DNA of 64,000 nt from Tilletia caries. Its lineage: Eukaryota > Basidiomycota > Exobasidiomycetes > Tilletiales > Tilletiaceae. The notes under the pieces are model-generated. The model saw only the letters and a list, made by a program, of their open reading frames with translations. It was not told the DNA's origin and ran no database searches. Below, piece after piece: positions 11,153-21,793 of the stretch. Every line of letters begins with the position of its first letter. Position 1 is the stretch's first letter. The DNA is taken from NCBI GenBank assembly GCA_032718865.1, contig JALUTQ010000032.1, forward strand, positions 992,001 through 1,056,000. The letters are read 5' to 3'. Position numbers and translations under genes: made by a program.

Positions 11153-14100
11153 TCATCGCTGCCCGCCGTCCTGGGTCTCGCCCTCGCCCTCGCACTCGCG
11201 TTGCTCCGCACCCTCCCTCGCACCAGGAGACAGCTCCCCAGTCGACGTCCCCGCCGACTCATCCCGCGCCATCCCAGGCGGTCTCGTCAACGACGAACCC
11301 CCCGGCTGACGAGTCTGCGACTGCGAGCGTGCAAGGGGCGCAGACATCGACGGCCCTGGCGGCGGTGGAGACGGCGCAGGACCGTCGTGCGAAGTGGACC
11401 CAGATGCCGAGCCCGAGCCGGACCATCCCCCGAACAGGGAAATCACCGACCGACGCTGGGGCAACTTCCCCACCCCCGTCGACGAACCCAACGTAGACGC
11501 AGACGCCCCAGCCGCACCCGCACCCGCACCAGCACCCATACCCGGCCGTTGTCGCTCCGTCCAGCTCCCCTGACCCTTCGCGTAATTCTCCCTCCCCTGA
11601 CTCTCACTCTTCTCCCTCTCCCTCTCCCGCCCTTGTCCTTGTCCTTGAGCAGCCGCAGCCGCGTCCGCACGAAGACCCTTCCGACTCCGTCGACGACCAG
11701 GCACAGGCGTACTCGGCTGCGACATCGTCCTCGACCGAATCCCATCCGCGCCCGGCGGCAACGACCTCGCCATCCCCCCACCACCTCCACCGCTCGCATA
11801 ACCGATACCCAACCCCTGTCCCTGCTGCAGATGCGACGACGGGCCCATGAGGATCGGCACCGCGCTCGGCGCAGGTGTCGTCGCCAACAGCAACAGCTGC
11901 CCACCGCTCAACGCACGGATCGAAGCTGAAGGTCCGACCACACCACCCGCCGCGTTCGAGCCGGAGAACGAGCCGGAGCCGCTTCCCATCAGACTCAATC
12001 GAGGCGTGCGGTACACCGGCAACAGTCCACCGCCCGTCCCCGTCCCCGTCCCCGTCCCAGCACCACCGCCGCGCGCGGGAGTAACAGGCACACTAATCGC
12101 GCTCGAACTCCCCAACCGCGCCCCACCAATCGGCACCGCAACCAAATTCCCACCCGCAGACGTCCCCTCCAACCCAGCACCACCCTGCGTCCAATCCACA
12201 CCAGCACCCGCACCAGCCCGGGACCCCGCATTCCCCAGCGCAAATATCATCCCAGGCGGCGACCCAGCAGCCAAAAACGCAGTCCCCGTCCCATCCAGCG
12301 CAGTCGTCGTCCTCCCCCGTCGACCAGCGGCGTTATTGCCCATCACCATCGCAGGAGCATGGATCGAGGGTATGGCCGTTGGTGAGCTCTGGGTGTGCGT
12401 AGGGACTGGTCTGCGGCCGAGGGCGAGAAGGTCCGTCGCTGTGGCGGCCGTTGCTGAGCTTTGGATGCTGAGCGTGTCGGGCTCGGCGACGAGGGTTTTG
12501 GAAGAGGGGAGTACGAGTCCGTCGGCGTCGGTCACGGTGCCTTCCGCCCCGGGTCCTCCTTGCTCGCGGCCATCGTCAACCTCTTCCTCCTCCTCCTCTT
12601 CCTCCACATCGCCCAAAACGTCTCTATGCTCTCTCCCCTCCACCTCCTCCTCCTCCGCTTCTTGACCCTGCTGCGGCGAACCTTGCCCCTGCCCCCCGTC
12701 CTCCTCCTCATCCTCATGCCGCCTCGTAAGCAAAAACACCCCCGCAAACGTAGTCCCACACCCAAACAAGAAATTAATCAACCGATGCGCGTCCATATCC
12801 TCAAAGTCGCGATACAGCACCGCGGACCCGACGATAGCCATGATCGTAAACAGCGTGAACATCGTGGGGATCACCTGCCGACTGTCGAACCGCTGCAGGG
12901 CCCGGTTGAGGAAGGTGATCTGCAGGACGGCGGTGGAGGCGAGGACGAAGACGAGGATGTAGGTGATTGGGTGGCGGAGGAGGGCGAAGGGCGAGGGGCC
13001 GGCGGAGAGCATGGAGGAGATGCCCTTTGTGGAGAGGACGGTGAACCCACCTGCTCAATTTAAAAAAAAAAAATTCCAAGGAGTCAGTACAGTCCGTGAC
13101 GATAGATAGAATCGGGTGGACCGAGCAAGTAGAGTGGAGAAGTTACGCACCGAAGATGGCACACGTCCCTACGTCAAGCAGCACGAACTGATCCCCGAGC
13201 CTCGTCAAGCTAAGCCCGGCAAAGACCGCGCCCAAACAGAGCACCACCCCCATATAAACCAAAAACACCCCCCTGCGAATCGCCTCCAACAGGCCATCGG
13301 GCCCCAAGGCCACATCGTCCGTCCGACTGGAAAAAACAACAGTAACCGCGCCGACAATCGCCAGAAAGATCCCACCCAGATCCCTCGGTCTGAATTTTTC
13401 GTGCAGGAGCACGGGCGCGATGAGGACGTTCGAGAGCAGGGCCACTGCGCCGAGGGGCGCGACGAGGGAGGCGGGCGCGAAGCCGTAGGAGATGAAGTTC
13501 CCTGCTTCGCCGAGGGTCATCAACCCGATGCCGCACCACCAGAGACGGGAGCGGAGGAATTTGGTGTTGGGGCTTGGTTTGGAGGTGCCGGTGGTGTTGG
13601 AGTGGTGGGAGCTTCGACGGGAGAGGAGGAGCGCTTCGTTCTCGCCGTCCGAGGAGGAGGAGGAGGAGGTGAGGGAGGGGTGCTGGAGCTTGGCTTTGTT
13701 CGCGCTGATGGGGGGAGAAGGGGCGGAGTCCACCTCGGTGCTTGAGCCTGAGCGCTCGTGCGACTGCTGTTGCTGTCCTTCGTCCTGCACCATGCTCATA
13801 TTGGCCGAGAGCTTCGAGCGCGGGGCGGGCGAGGGGGACGGAGGTTCTGAGGAGGGTGGTCCGGGTGTGAGGAGCTGGCTGGTACGTGCTGAGGCGGAGG
13901 GAGACTCGGATTCTTCCTGGATGGTGTCGACCTGTACTCGAAAGCGAGTGTTCGGGTGTGCGCCGTCTCCCTGTACCCGTTCCTCCTCGTCATCCTCCTC
14001 ATCTTCATATCCGTCAAAGCCATGCTCGTCATCCTCCTCCTCATACCGCTGCTGCTCCTGCTGCTGCTGTTCCTGCTGAAGTCGGATATGAGCCATCTTC

Positions 14101-14294
14101 TGCACGTTCAGCGCCAGACTGATGATGATGTTCGCCGTGATGGCGATGACGATCCCGATGAAGGCGGGCCGCTTGCCGACCGAGGCTGGCACCACTGTGA
14201 TGTGGTCGAGTGCGGAGGAGAGGCGGGATGCGAGCCATGTCTGCTGGAGTAGCGGGAGTGGGAGTGGGAGTGGGAGTGGGAGTGGGAGCGACAT
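11153..14294 (-). CDS. NIPA-like (DUF803) magnesium transporter with long low-complexity insert and tail
   Basis: Two exons (14294-13151 and 13050-11153) are joined by a 100-nt intron, giving 1013 aa. A first membrane helix (FIGIVIAITANIIISLALNV) is followed by about 180 residues of Gln/Glu/Ser/Pro-rich insert. Then comes the conserved NIPA core: LWWCGIGLMTLGEAGNFISY, FAPASLVAPLGAVALLSNV, LHEKFRPRDLGG and, across the intron, CAIFGGFTVLSTKG. Further helices run to GCGTTFAGVFLLTRR. NIPA family members move Mg2+ at plasma or endosomal membranes. The tail of roughly 450 residues is Gly/Ser/Ala-rich and probably cytosolic; typical family members end soon after the helices. The start at 14294 (MSLPLPLP...) is followed by a repetitive Leu/Pro stretch; an in-frame ATG also lies at 14408. 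The gene is divergent from OXA1, with a pogo transposon 170 bp upstream. Confidence 0.88.
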
Positions 14295-14465
14295 GAGGAG
14301 AAGCAAGTGAGCCGACTCAGCGCGGAGGAGACCCAACAGAAGCGCCTTCCCAGAGAGCGAGCGCGCAGGAGATGCTTGTCCCTGTTCCCACCGTCCGAAG
14401 CGCGTCACACAAGAGAAGGTCGTCGTTGTTGTGTAGCAAGTAGCAACCCAAGCATGCTCCCTCTA

Positions 14466-14603
14466 CTCGGGCCCAACGGTGGTTGAACGTTGTTCCCATT
14501 TTTCGCTGACACAAAAAAGCCCTCCCTCCAGGGAGGGCCTGCAAGCTCAATGAAGAATACATGCTCAATGAAGAAATCAAAGATGAGATCCATTCCATAA
14601 CAT
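14466..14603 (+). repeat. Left terminal inverted repeat, 138 bp
   Basis: It matches the reverse complement of 16370-16489 over the whole length except for an extra 18 bp. GCTCAATGAAGAA occurs twice here (ending near 14557 and 14575) but once at the right end. It contains an imperfect palindrome (CCCTCCCTCCAGGGAGGG). The repeat stops 63 bp before the transposase start. Confidence 0.9.
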
Positions 14604-14666
14604 TGGCAAGACCGCACAGCATCCATATTCCCTACACAGCATCAAACAGGTACTTAAAACTCACCA

Positions 14667-16370
14667 ATGCCTTCAGCGTACCAGGAAGAAGAAGAGCGCG
14701 TTCTCTGCGCGGTAGAAGAAGCGCAAAAAGTCGGAAGGCAAGATCAATCTCTCCGCCATTGCGAGAAAACATAACGTCGATGTGCAGCGCCTCACTCGTC
14801 GCTACAACGGCAAGGCAAGCAAGAGCACGCGCGCGCCCACCAACCGGAAGCTGAACGACACAGAGGAGAAGGTGCTCTTGGCGTGGATTGGTATCCTCGA
14901 CGGTCTGGAGATATCGGCTCGTCCTCGACTGATCCAGGCATCTGCAGATCAAATTCTGCGCGACGCGCACACCGATCCAAACACGGTGCCGCTCACAGTC
15001 GGCGCGCACTGGGTAGAGAATTTCATCAAGAGGAACCCCGAGCTCAGCAAGGTCAGACAGAAGTCCAGGGAACTGTCTCGAATGACCCAGGATCATGCGA
15101 CATTGCTCAGGTTCTACGAAAGGCTTCGCAAGGTCATCCAGCAGCACGGAATCTTGCCGGACGATATTTGGAACATGGATGAGGTCGGCTTTCGTGTTGG
15201 AATTGGGGGACACAATGGATAGTGACGCTCTGCCCCTCGCGAGAAGCGCACTTGGCGAGCGAAACGAATCGCGAAACGGTTACCTGCGTCGAGGCAATCA
15301 ACGCGACTGGATCAGCAATTTCTCCAATGGTCATCATGTCCGGTATTCAGCATTCCGAATCATGGACGAACAATTCTGCGCCCGGAGACACTCTTCTTGC
15401 GGTATCAGACAAAGGCTATTCGGACGACATCTTGGCTTTGCGTTGGATCGTTCACTTCAACAATCGCACGAGACGAATGACCAAAGGATCCAAACGTCTG
15501 CTCATATTCGACGGACACGGCTCACACTGTACAAAACAGTTCATCGACTTTTGCGACCAGCAAGAAATAATCCCCTTCAGCTTGCCGCCACACTCCTCAC
15601 ATATCTTGCAGCCTCTGGACGTTGCAGTCTTCCAGCCCTACAAGCATTGGCATCGCGAGGCAATCGATGCTGCAACGAGGACTGGATGTACGAATTTCAG
15701 CAAAACCGAATTTTTGGCCGCTTTAAACGGCATCCGCATGCACACGATGAAGGCAAACACGATCAAGACAGGATTTCGCCGCACAGGAATACACCCCTAT
15801 GACCCTACGCAAGTTCTCTCCAAGTATCCCAATCCTACTTCACAATCATCCATGCCGCCTCCAATTTCTTTTTCCACACCGCCGGGCTCACCAGATGTTC
15901 CTTCGACCCCGCGAACTATTCGCACGCTGTCCAGATCTGCTCAACAAATCGAGGATCGATATGGTCTTGAACTCTCCCCTTCCGTGTCCAGGTTCATCCG
16001 AGGATCTCTGCAACAAGCGCGCACAGGTCAACTTGCGGTAACCGCACTTGAAGCTCAAACCTCGGTGCAGCAAGAACGACACAAGCGGAACGAACGACAG
16101 AGAAAGGTTGTACAATCTGGAGGTGTGCTGTATGCACACGAAGCGCAAGAGATTGCGAAGGAGAACATCGAGAAGGAAAAGAGGGAGGAGGTGCGACGAG
16201 AGTGGGTGCTGTTCAAACAGGAGGCCGAGAACAGGAAGTCAAAAGGTTGGCGAAAACTGTTTACGGAGGTGCGAAGGGAGGCGATGAAGCGTAGGAGGAT
16301 CGCGGATAGGCAGTGGGGTGTACAGAGTAGTCAAATTGTGGATGCAGACATGGCAGCGTCGGAGGAATGA
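14667..16370 (+). pseudogene. Pogo-type transposase, broken by two single-base frame shifts
   Basis: The coding sense starts at MPSAYQEEEERVL (14667). After the A-run at 14725-14729 it moves to the +1 frame, which carries INLSAIARKHNV and KLNDTEEKVLLAWI, a CENP-B/pogo-type DNA-binding region. It returns to the first frame after the G5 run at 15205-15209 and ends at TGA 16368-16370. The first catalytic block (IWNMDEVGF) is in the middle frame. TQWIVTL, the second block (LIFDGHGSH) and the third (LQPLDVAVFQPYK) are in the last frame, so all three acidic residues are present. The C-terminal part is Lys/Arg/Glu-rich. The first and last frames are the same, so the two shifts compensate. Mutation, sequencing error or ribosomal -1 slippage at the G-run are all possible. 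Confidence 0.88.
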
Positions 16371-16489
16371 TGTTATGGAATGGATCTCATCTTTGATTTC
16401 TTCATTGAGCTTGCAGGCCCTCCCTGGAGGGAGGGCTTTTTTGTGTCAGCGAAAAATGGGAACAACGTTCAACCACCGTTGGGCCCGAG
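16370..16489 (-). repeat. Right terminal inverted repeat, 120 bp
   Basis: It is the reverse complement of the left repeat without the 18-bp duplication. The inner end coincides with the transposase stop codon. The outer end is followed by TA (16490-16491) and the promoter of OXA1. Confidence 0.9.
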
Positions 16490-16723
16490 TAACCCTTGCT
16501 CCCTTGCGGGTGGACGTGCGGACTGCGGACCAAAAATCCATTCGGCCGAGAGAACAACACCGGGAGACACCGGAAGATCAAGCCGGAACGATCCGACGTT
16601 CATCACCCACCGAAGCTCGCCGCCAGAAGAAATTTCGTTCGCTGCCCACTCACTACTCACTTCGCTCGCTCAGCAGACCAGACGGAAGAGCGAACGGCAA
16701 AGACAAGAAGCAAGGAGCAAAGG

Positions 16724-16801
16724 ATGCAGGGCAGCAGCGTACTCACGCGCAGAGCAGCAGCCATCGCGCGCACTCACACTGCGTCGATGGGCAGACCGAT
16801 G

Positions 16802-16832
<31 letters not shown>

Positions 16833-18609
16833 CAGCAGGAGCGGGGTCGAGGTTACCACTCCCCTCCTCCATGCGCGCGCTGTCCTCATATTCAACAGCA
16901 GGACGTCGGCCAGTCTCCTCGTCCCTCCTGCTCGCCAGCTCACGACACATCCTATCAGCCCGTCCCACCTCGAGCCTCCTCCACCCAGCAGGCTCCACCC
17001 GCGCCCTCTCCCTCTGGCCTTTCTCCCGCTCTTCCTCACAACCACAACCACAACCACAACCGCAAGCGCAAGCACAGGCCTCAGAAGCACTCCACTCCGC
17101 AGAAGCCCACGTCCAACAGACCGCGTCTGACGCCAAGCAGTCACTCGCCTCGACCGCGGCTGACACACAGCAGACCCTCTCCACCACCACCACCGTGGCC
17201 GACATCTCGAGCAAGACCTCCGAAGTCGCGCACAATGTACAGGAAGGCGTCATCAACAGCTCCGAGGCTGTCTCCCAGCTCGTCTCCACCGTCGCCTCGG
17301 GCGGGACCTTACCGCACACCCCGACATTTACCGAGCTCGGTCTCGGCGTCGGAGGGTGGTGGCCCCCCGTCGGTTGGATCCAGACCTTCCTTGACTACAT
17401 GACCACCACGACCGGGTTGCCCTGGTGGGCGACCATCATCGGGACCACCATCTCCCTCCGACTCTGTCTGGCCCCGCTCTTGATCTACGTCCAGGGCAAC
17501 ACCATCCGTCTGGCGAACATCCAGCCCAAGTTGCAGGGGATCATGAATGACCTCTCGCATGCGAAGGCGACGGGCGACATGGCGCTCCTCCAGGCCAACT
17601 CGCAGAAGGCACAGATGCTCTTTAGGGATAACGACTGTCACCCGCTGCGCTCCTTCCTCCTGCCCCTAGTCCAGATGCCCATCTTCGTCTCCTTCTTCTT
17701 CGCCCTCCGCGGACTCGCAAACGCAGGTCTGCCTTCCCTCAAGGACGGCGGACTCGGCTGGTTCACCGATTTGACACTCGCGGATCCGTACTATGTCTTG
17801 CCGGTGGCCAGTTCGGCCCTTACGCTTCTTGTGCTTGAGACCGGCGCGGAGACGGGGACGAATGCGGCTGTGAATCCGCAGATGGGCCAGATGAAGAATT
17901 TCCTTAGGGTCATCTTGGTCGTCGCGACCTACTTCATCCTCGAGTTCCCGACGGTGAGTTCAAAAAACCTCCCCCCTTCATAATGCATTCCCTCGCCACT
18001 CCTCGAATGCTGACATTTCCCCCCCCTGGGGGGTTGAAACCATGGCAGGTCGTCCTCGTCTACTGGGTAACAAACAACTCGTTCTCGCTCCTCCAACTCC
18101 TCGCCCTCCGCACCCGCTTCCTCCGCACCCGTCTCAACCTCCCCGAACGTATCACCCAAGCAGCCCAGCCCACAGTGACCCTCGCAGCAGGCACAGGCGG
18201 CTACCGCGCCGCACCCGTCGCGAACAAGGACGTCGGTTTCTGGCAGGGCATTCGGCAGGGGATGGACTCGGTCAAAGGGATCGATGCGCAGAGGAGGGCG
18301 AATGCGCCGGGTGCGTTGAGGGGGAAGCCTGCTTCTTCTTCTAACACCGCCGCTGGTGCTGGTGCTGGGCCGGAGGAGGGGGCTGGAGCCGTGGCGAGGG
18401 ATCGCGCTTTGAAGGCCCTTTACGAGCAGGGCGGCTTGGGCAAGACCAACGCAGGCGTCTCGGCTTCGGCGGCGTCTTCGGCTTCTACGCTCAGTGGTGG
18501 CTCCCTCGGTGTCAGCCCTGGCGATCTTGCCCACGGTGCGGCGACGGAGGAACGGAATGCTCGGATTCAGAATGCACGGCAGCGACGGGCGTCGAGGAGG
18601 CGGATTTGA
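16724..18609 (+). CDS. OXA1: OXA1/YidC-family mitochondrial inner-membrane insertase
   Basis: Exons 16724-17953 and 18049-18609 flank a 95-nt intron; the product is 596 aa. The N-terminus (MQGSSVLTRRAAAIARTHTA) is Arg/Ala/Ser-rich with no acidic residues, as in a mitochondrial presequence. The conserved core starts near residue 205 (GVGGWWPPVGWIQ). It contains GLPWWATIIGTTISLRLCLAP, IQPKLQGIM, PLVQMPIFVSFFFALRGLAN, GLGWFTDLTLADPYY and, after the intron, VYWVTNNSFSLLQ. OXA1 inserts mitochondrially encoded and some imported proteins into the inner membrane. The tail of roughly 130 residues is Ala/Gly-rich and basic at the end (ARQRRASRRRI), matching the matrix tail that contacts ribosomes in yeast Oxa1. 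The pogo element ends 235 bp before the start codon. Confidence 0.93.
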
Positions 18610-19365
18610 TGTTTCCTCATCTATACTAGGACCCTGTTGCCACCTTCCACTTCCCCACCAATCAATCTTAACCTGACATCCCCACCGCTCGTTCGCAACT
18701 TTCCAATCGTAATGCATCGTCCCGTCGATCAGGTGCTTATGACGGTACGCAGCGTCAATGAGTGACGAGCCAGGTTTGCTTGGGAAACACCGAAGGTACG
18801 CGTGTATTCGAGGAAAAGCATGTACAAGACTACCGTAAGATTGGAGAGGGAAGGGGAGGGGAACGAGAAGAACAGGGCCAGCAGAGGGGAGGGGAGTGAG
18901 GGCGAAAGCCTCGGGAACGAGATGATAAAACGGAGGATTTGTCGAGGATCAGGATGTATGTAGCAAGGGTGCAGAACCGAGTGGAAGAGCCCCCGCGCCC
19001 CGCCGCCGCGAGTTCGGAAAGGGGACGGACTTTCGACCCGAGAGATCACGCTCGGTGGCGAGGATTTCGAGGGTCGGAGGCTGGAAGGGATGGATGGAGA
19101 AAGGTCGACAGGGGTGAGGCGTAGGTTTCGAGCCGCCGGAGGTATATGGTGGGTGGTGGTGGTGGGAATCGAAAAAGACAAAAGAAAAGCGAGAGGACTG
19201 AGAGGTAAGAGAGTAAGGAGTGGGACCGGAATCGAGAGTTGGGGGAAGAAAATTAAGGCTTGAAGAGGGTGGAAGTACCGGGTTGGGGGAGAAGGAGACA
19301 GATCCCAGACCCGAGTCGATGGGACCCAGGTAGAGAAGGGCGCGACGAACTCGGGCATGTGCAAA
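18610..19365. other. Convergent intergenic region
   Basis: This 756-bp region lies between the 3' ends of OXA1 and the Rab5-like gene. It is purine-rich on the plus strand. The minus-strand open frame across it (18729-19532) is Ser/Pro/Leu-rich, overlaps the Rab tail in another frame and has no recognisable domain. I see only 3' UTR-like sequence. Confidence 0.55.
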
Positions 19366-20601
19366 TCAGCAGTTGCAACCATCGCCACCCTGACCCTGCC
19401 CCCCACGCAAATCAACACCCCCTCTCCCATTCGCCCCAATACTCGACCCTCTCCCCCCCGCCCCACCCACACCCCCACCCCCGGCAACCCTCGCAGCATT
19501 ACTCGCACTCTCCAACGGCAACTTCCTCGCAATACTCGTGAACAGCTCCGACACGTTCGACGCGTCCTTGGCGGAAGTCTCGAGGAAGAGTAGACCCTCT
19601 TCGTCGGCGAAGGTGCGCGCTTCTTCGGTGGAGACTGCGCGTCGGGTCGGCGCGAGGTCGAGCTTGTTTCCGGCGAGGGCGATTATGATGTTGGGGTCTG
19701 CTTGCCTTTGGAGTTCGCGGATCCATGCTTTTGCCTTTTCGAGAGAGGACTGCGGGGGGAAAGGGAGGGAGTGGAATGAGTCAGTGAACCAGTTTGCGGA
19801 AATGGGGAGTGGGTGGGCTGAGATACGGACCGCCTGTGTGATGTCGTAGACTACAACGGCGCAGTTGGCATTTCGGTAGTACATCGGCGCAAGAGACTTG
19901 TAACTGCAGACATGAAGATGAGATGAGCATGTCAGCAAAAGCGGTGCAGAACAGCTTGTCACATGCGGCCATTGAATGCTCACCGTTCTTGCCCTGCTGT
20001 GTCCCTAGAGGACGATTGATTGAGAGCAACAGACGCAGTTGGATCAATAAAACGCAAGGAAAGGTGTGTCGAGCCGCAGCCGCAGCCACAAGTGCCAAGC
20101 TTACCAGATTTCAAACTTGATCGTTGTTTGAGGGTCGAGACTGAGCGTTTGGGTCAGGAAGGCAGCTGCGGAAGGGAAAGAGGTGAGCCAAAACTGTTTC
20201 TCTCCGAATTGCAAGTGTGAAAAGAAGGACATACCTCCGATCGTGCTTTCCCGGTAATCGTCGAACTGGTCCTTGACGTAGCGGAGTACGAGACTAGATG
20301 GGGATGCGCAGCGCAAGGTGGAGAGGGGGGGATCAGTACCCTGACAATGCGATGGGGACAATTTCGACAAGACGTGTGTGTAACTTACCTGGACTTTCCG
20401 ACAGCGGACTCGCCTGTGAGGCAGAGGTCAAAATTCAAGGGGAGGCAGCAGAAGATGGAAAAGTCAGATGATATGGACTACATAGAAGGTGGCGGGACGT
20501 ATGCGCCTCTCTGAGCAGGGGAAAAACTCACCTAGAAGGACGAGCTTGAACTGGTACATCTTGGCACCGGCTGCTGCTGCACCTGCGCGACCCTGCGACA
20601 T
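19366..20601 (-). CDS. Rab5/VPS21-type small GTPase
   Basis: Seven exons (20601-20532, 20413-20389, 20293-20235, 20165-20105, 20004-19984, 19903-19831, 19749-19366) give 230 aa. All G motifs are present: GESAVGKSS (P-loop, split by intron 1 and completed by a 25-nt exon), TIGAAF (switch I), WDTAGQER (mostly on a 21-nt exon), GNKLDL and ETSAKD. The segment [24 protein letters not shown] is the Rab5 signature; yeast Vps21/Ypt5 act in endocytic vesicle tethering and early-endosome fusion. The C-terminus is a Gly-rich tail ending CNC, a double-cysteine geranylgeranylation site. The donor of intron 6 (GTCCGT) is unusual. Homology is clear; choosing among the yeast paralogues Vps21, Ypt52 and Ypt53 is not possible by eye. 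Confidence 0.93.
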
Positions 20602-21793
20602 CTTCTTGCGAACAGAAATTGGGGGGGATCTGTGTGGTTGGTAGTGACGAGTTGTTGGGCTCGTGGCTTGGGGCTGAGAGGGGCGGCGGGATGAGGCGTG
20701 GGGGCGTTAGGATACCTGTCTGTTGTTTACCGTCGATCGCAAGGGGGGTCTGTAGTTGGCTTCCTTTGAGACTCAGTACCGGGCGCTCGGCGTCAGGAGG
20801 GCAGCGTTAAGCGTAGCAAGGACAGCGTTTGGTTTGTCTGTTGAGAGATTTGCTCGATGTCGATGTCGATGTCGATGTCGATGTCGATGTTGATCTGTTG
20901 GTTGTTGGCAGCACTCACTGTCGTTGCTGCGTAAAATATCCACACAGCGGACCTCACAACACGTCACAGCAACACACAGCACACGCCACACACACGCACG
21001 CCGACAAGGCGAGAGAAGCAGAAGCAGAAGCAGACGAGGCCGACAGGTCAGCGCAGCGCGTGGGGACTGGGAAGTAAATGTATGCGGTCGATTGTGCTGA
21101 GAGTGTGCACTGTGCAGACATAAGTATGGTACGAGCTGCCTCAGCGCGGGCCGGTTCCATCGCCCCCTCTCACCTCCACACACCTCGCTCGCTCTCTCGG
21201 CCGAGAGAATTCTGCGAGCTTCCACCCCACCCCACTCACTCGCCGCCTGATCACGGGCCCTTCCTTCCTGGACACGGTCGACCACCAGCAAGCGACACCA
21301 AGTCATCCTCGTCGCTTCCGTCTCCCAAAGTCAGGCCTTCTGGCTTCAGCATCACCCTTCGTACTTCGCGCCCGACAGATCCAAAGTTGCGCGCAGCTGC
21401 TTTTTCCCGTTGACAGCAGAAAGCCAACGAAGCGAAATTGGGGAAACAAAGGGTCAAGAGCTACGAGCTACCCACCCTGCTGAGGATCGAGAACCCGCAC
21501 GCTTTTCCACCCGGTACACTTCGCCGCCCGCCCCCATCGAGAGTCTCCTACCTGAGGGTTCTGTGAGCTTGCCCATCGGTCTGTGAGCCGCCGTTTTTTG
21601 AGCGACAACGTGAGGACCCAAGGCGCTGGCATCTACGTACACGAGGGTATTCATCAAGAGAAGAAAAAGTACCGTCCCAAGCGAGTCGAGCGAGCGAGCG
21701 AGTCGAAGCAAGCAAAGCAAAGCAAGAGTCGAGCGAAGTCCCTCTCCAAAGAAGGTGGTTGACAAAACGCGTCAGGGAAAGAGGGAAACAGAA
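20602..21793. other. Divergent promoter region of the Rab5-like and Mei2-like genes
   Basis: This 1.2-kb region lies between two divergent start codons. It contains a hexanucleotide repeat (20855-20890), several AC-rich stretches (20950-21000) and C-rich motifs. No conserved open frame is seen. Confidence 0.5.
20855..20890 (+). repeat. Hexanucleotide microsatellite (CGATGT)6
   Basis: Six tandem copies of CGATGT lie upstream of the Rab5-like gene, followed by one imperfect unit. Confidence 0.9.

Larger units (their letters stand above)
14466..16489 (+). mobile_element. Pogo-type (Tc1/mariner superfamily) DNA transposon, full length
   Basis: The 2,024-bp element has matching inverted ends: CTCGGGCCCAACGG at 14466 reads back as CCGTTGGGCCCGAG at 16489. 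It is flanked by TA on both sides (14464-14465 and 16490-16491), the target duplication expected for Tc1/mariner and pogo elements. It encodes one transposase-like gene on the plus strand with three recognisable acidic catalytic blocks. Both ends are intact, but the gene carries two frame breaks, so the copy looks recent yet probably non-autonomous, unless the breaks are sequence errors. It lies between the start codons of the NIPA-like gene and OXA1. Confidence 0.93.

Noticed and set aside
11090..12665. Open frames on plus opposite the NIPA-like tail
   Set aside because: Mirror frames of a low-complexity Gly/Ser-rich coding region, without domains.
16380..17402. Open frame starting in the right inverted repeat and overlapping OXA1
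   Set aside because: It begins in transposon end sequence and overlaps OXA1 in another frame with only Pro/Arg/Ser-rich content.
18729..19532. 267-codon minus-strand open frame
   Set aside because: Lies over the Rab5-like tail and its 3' flank; no conserved sequence.
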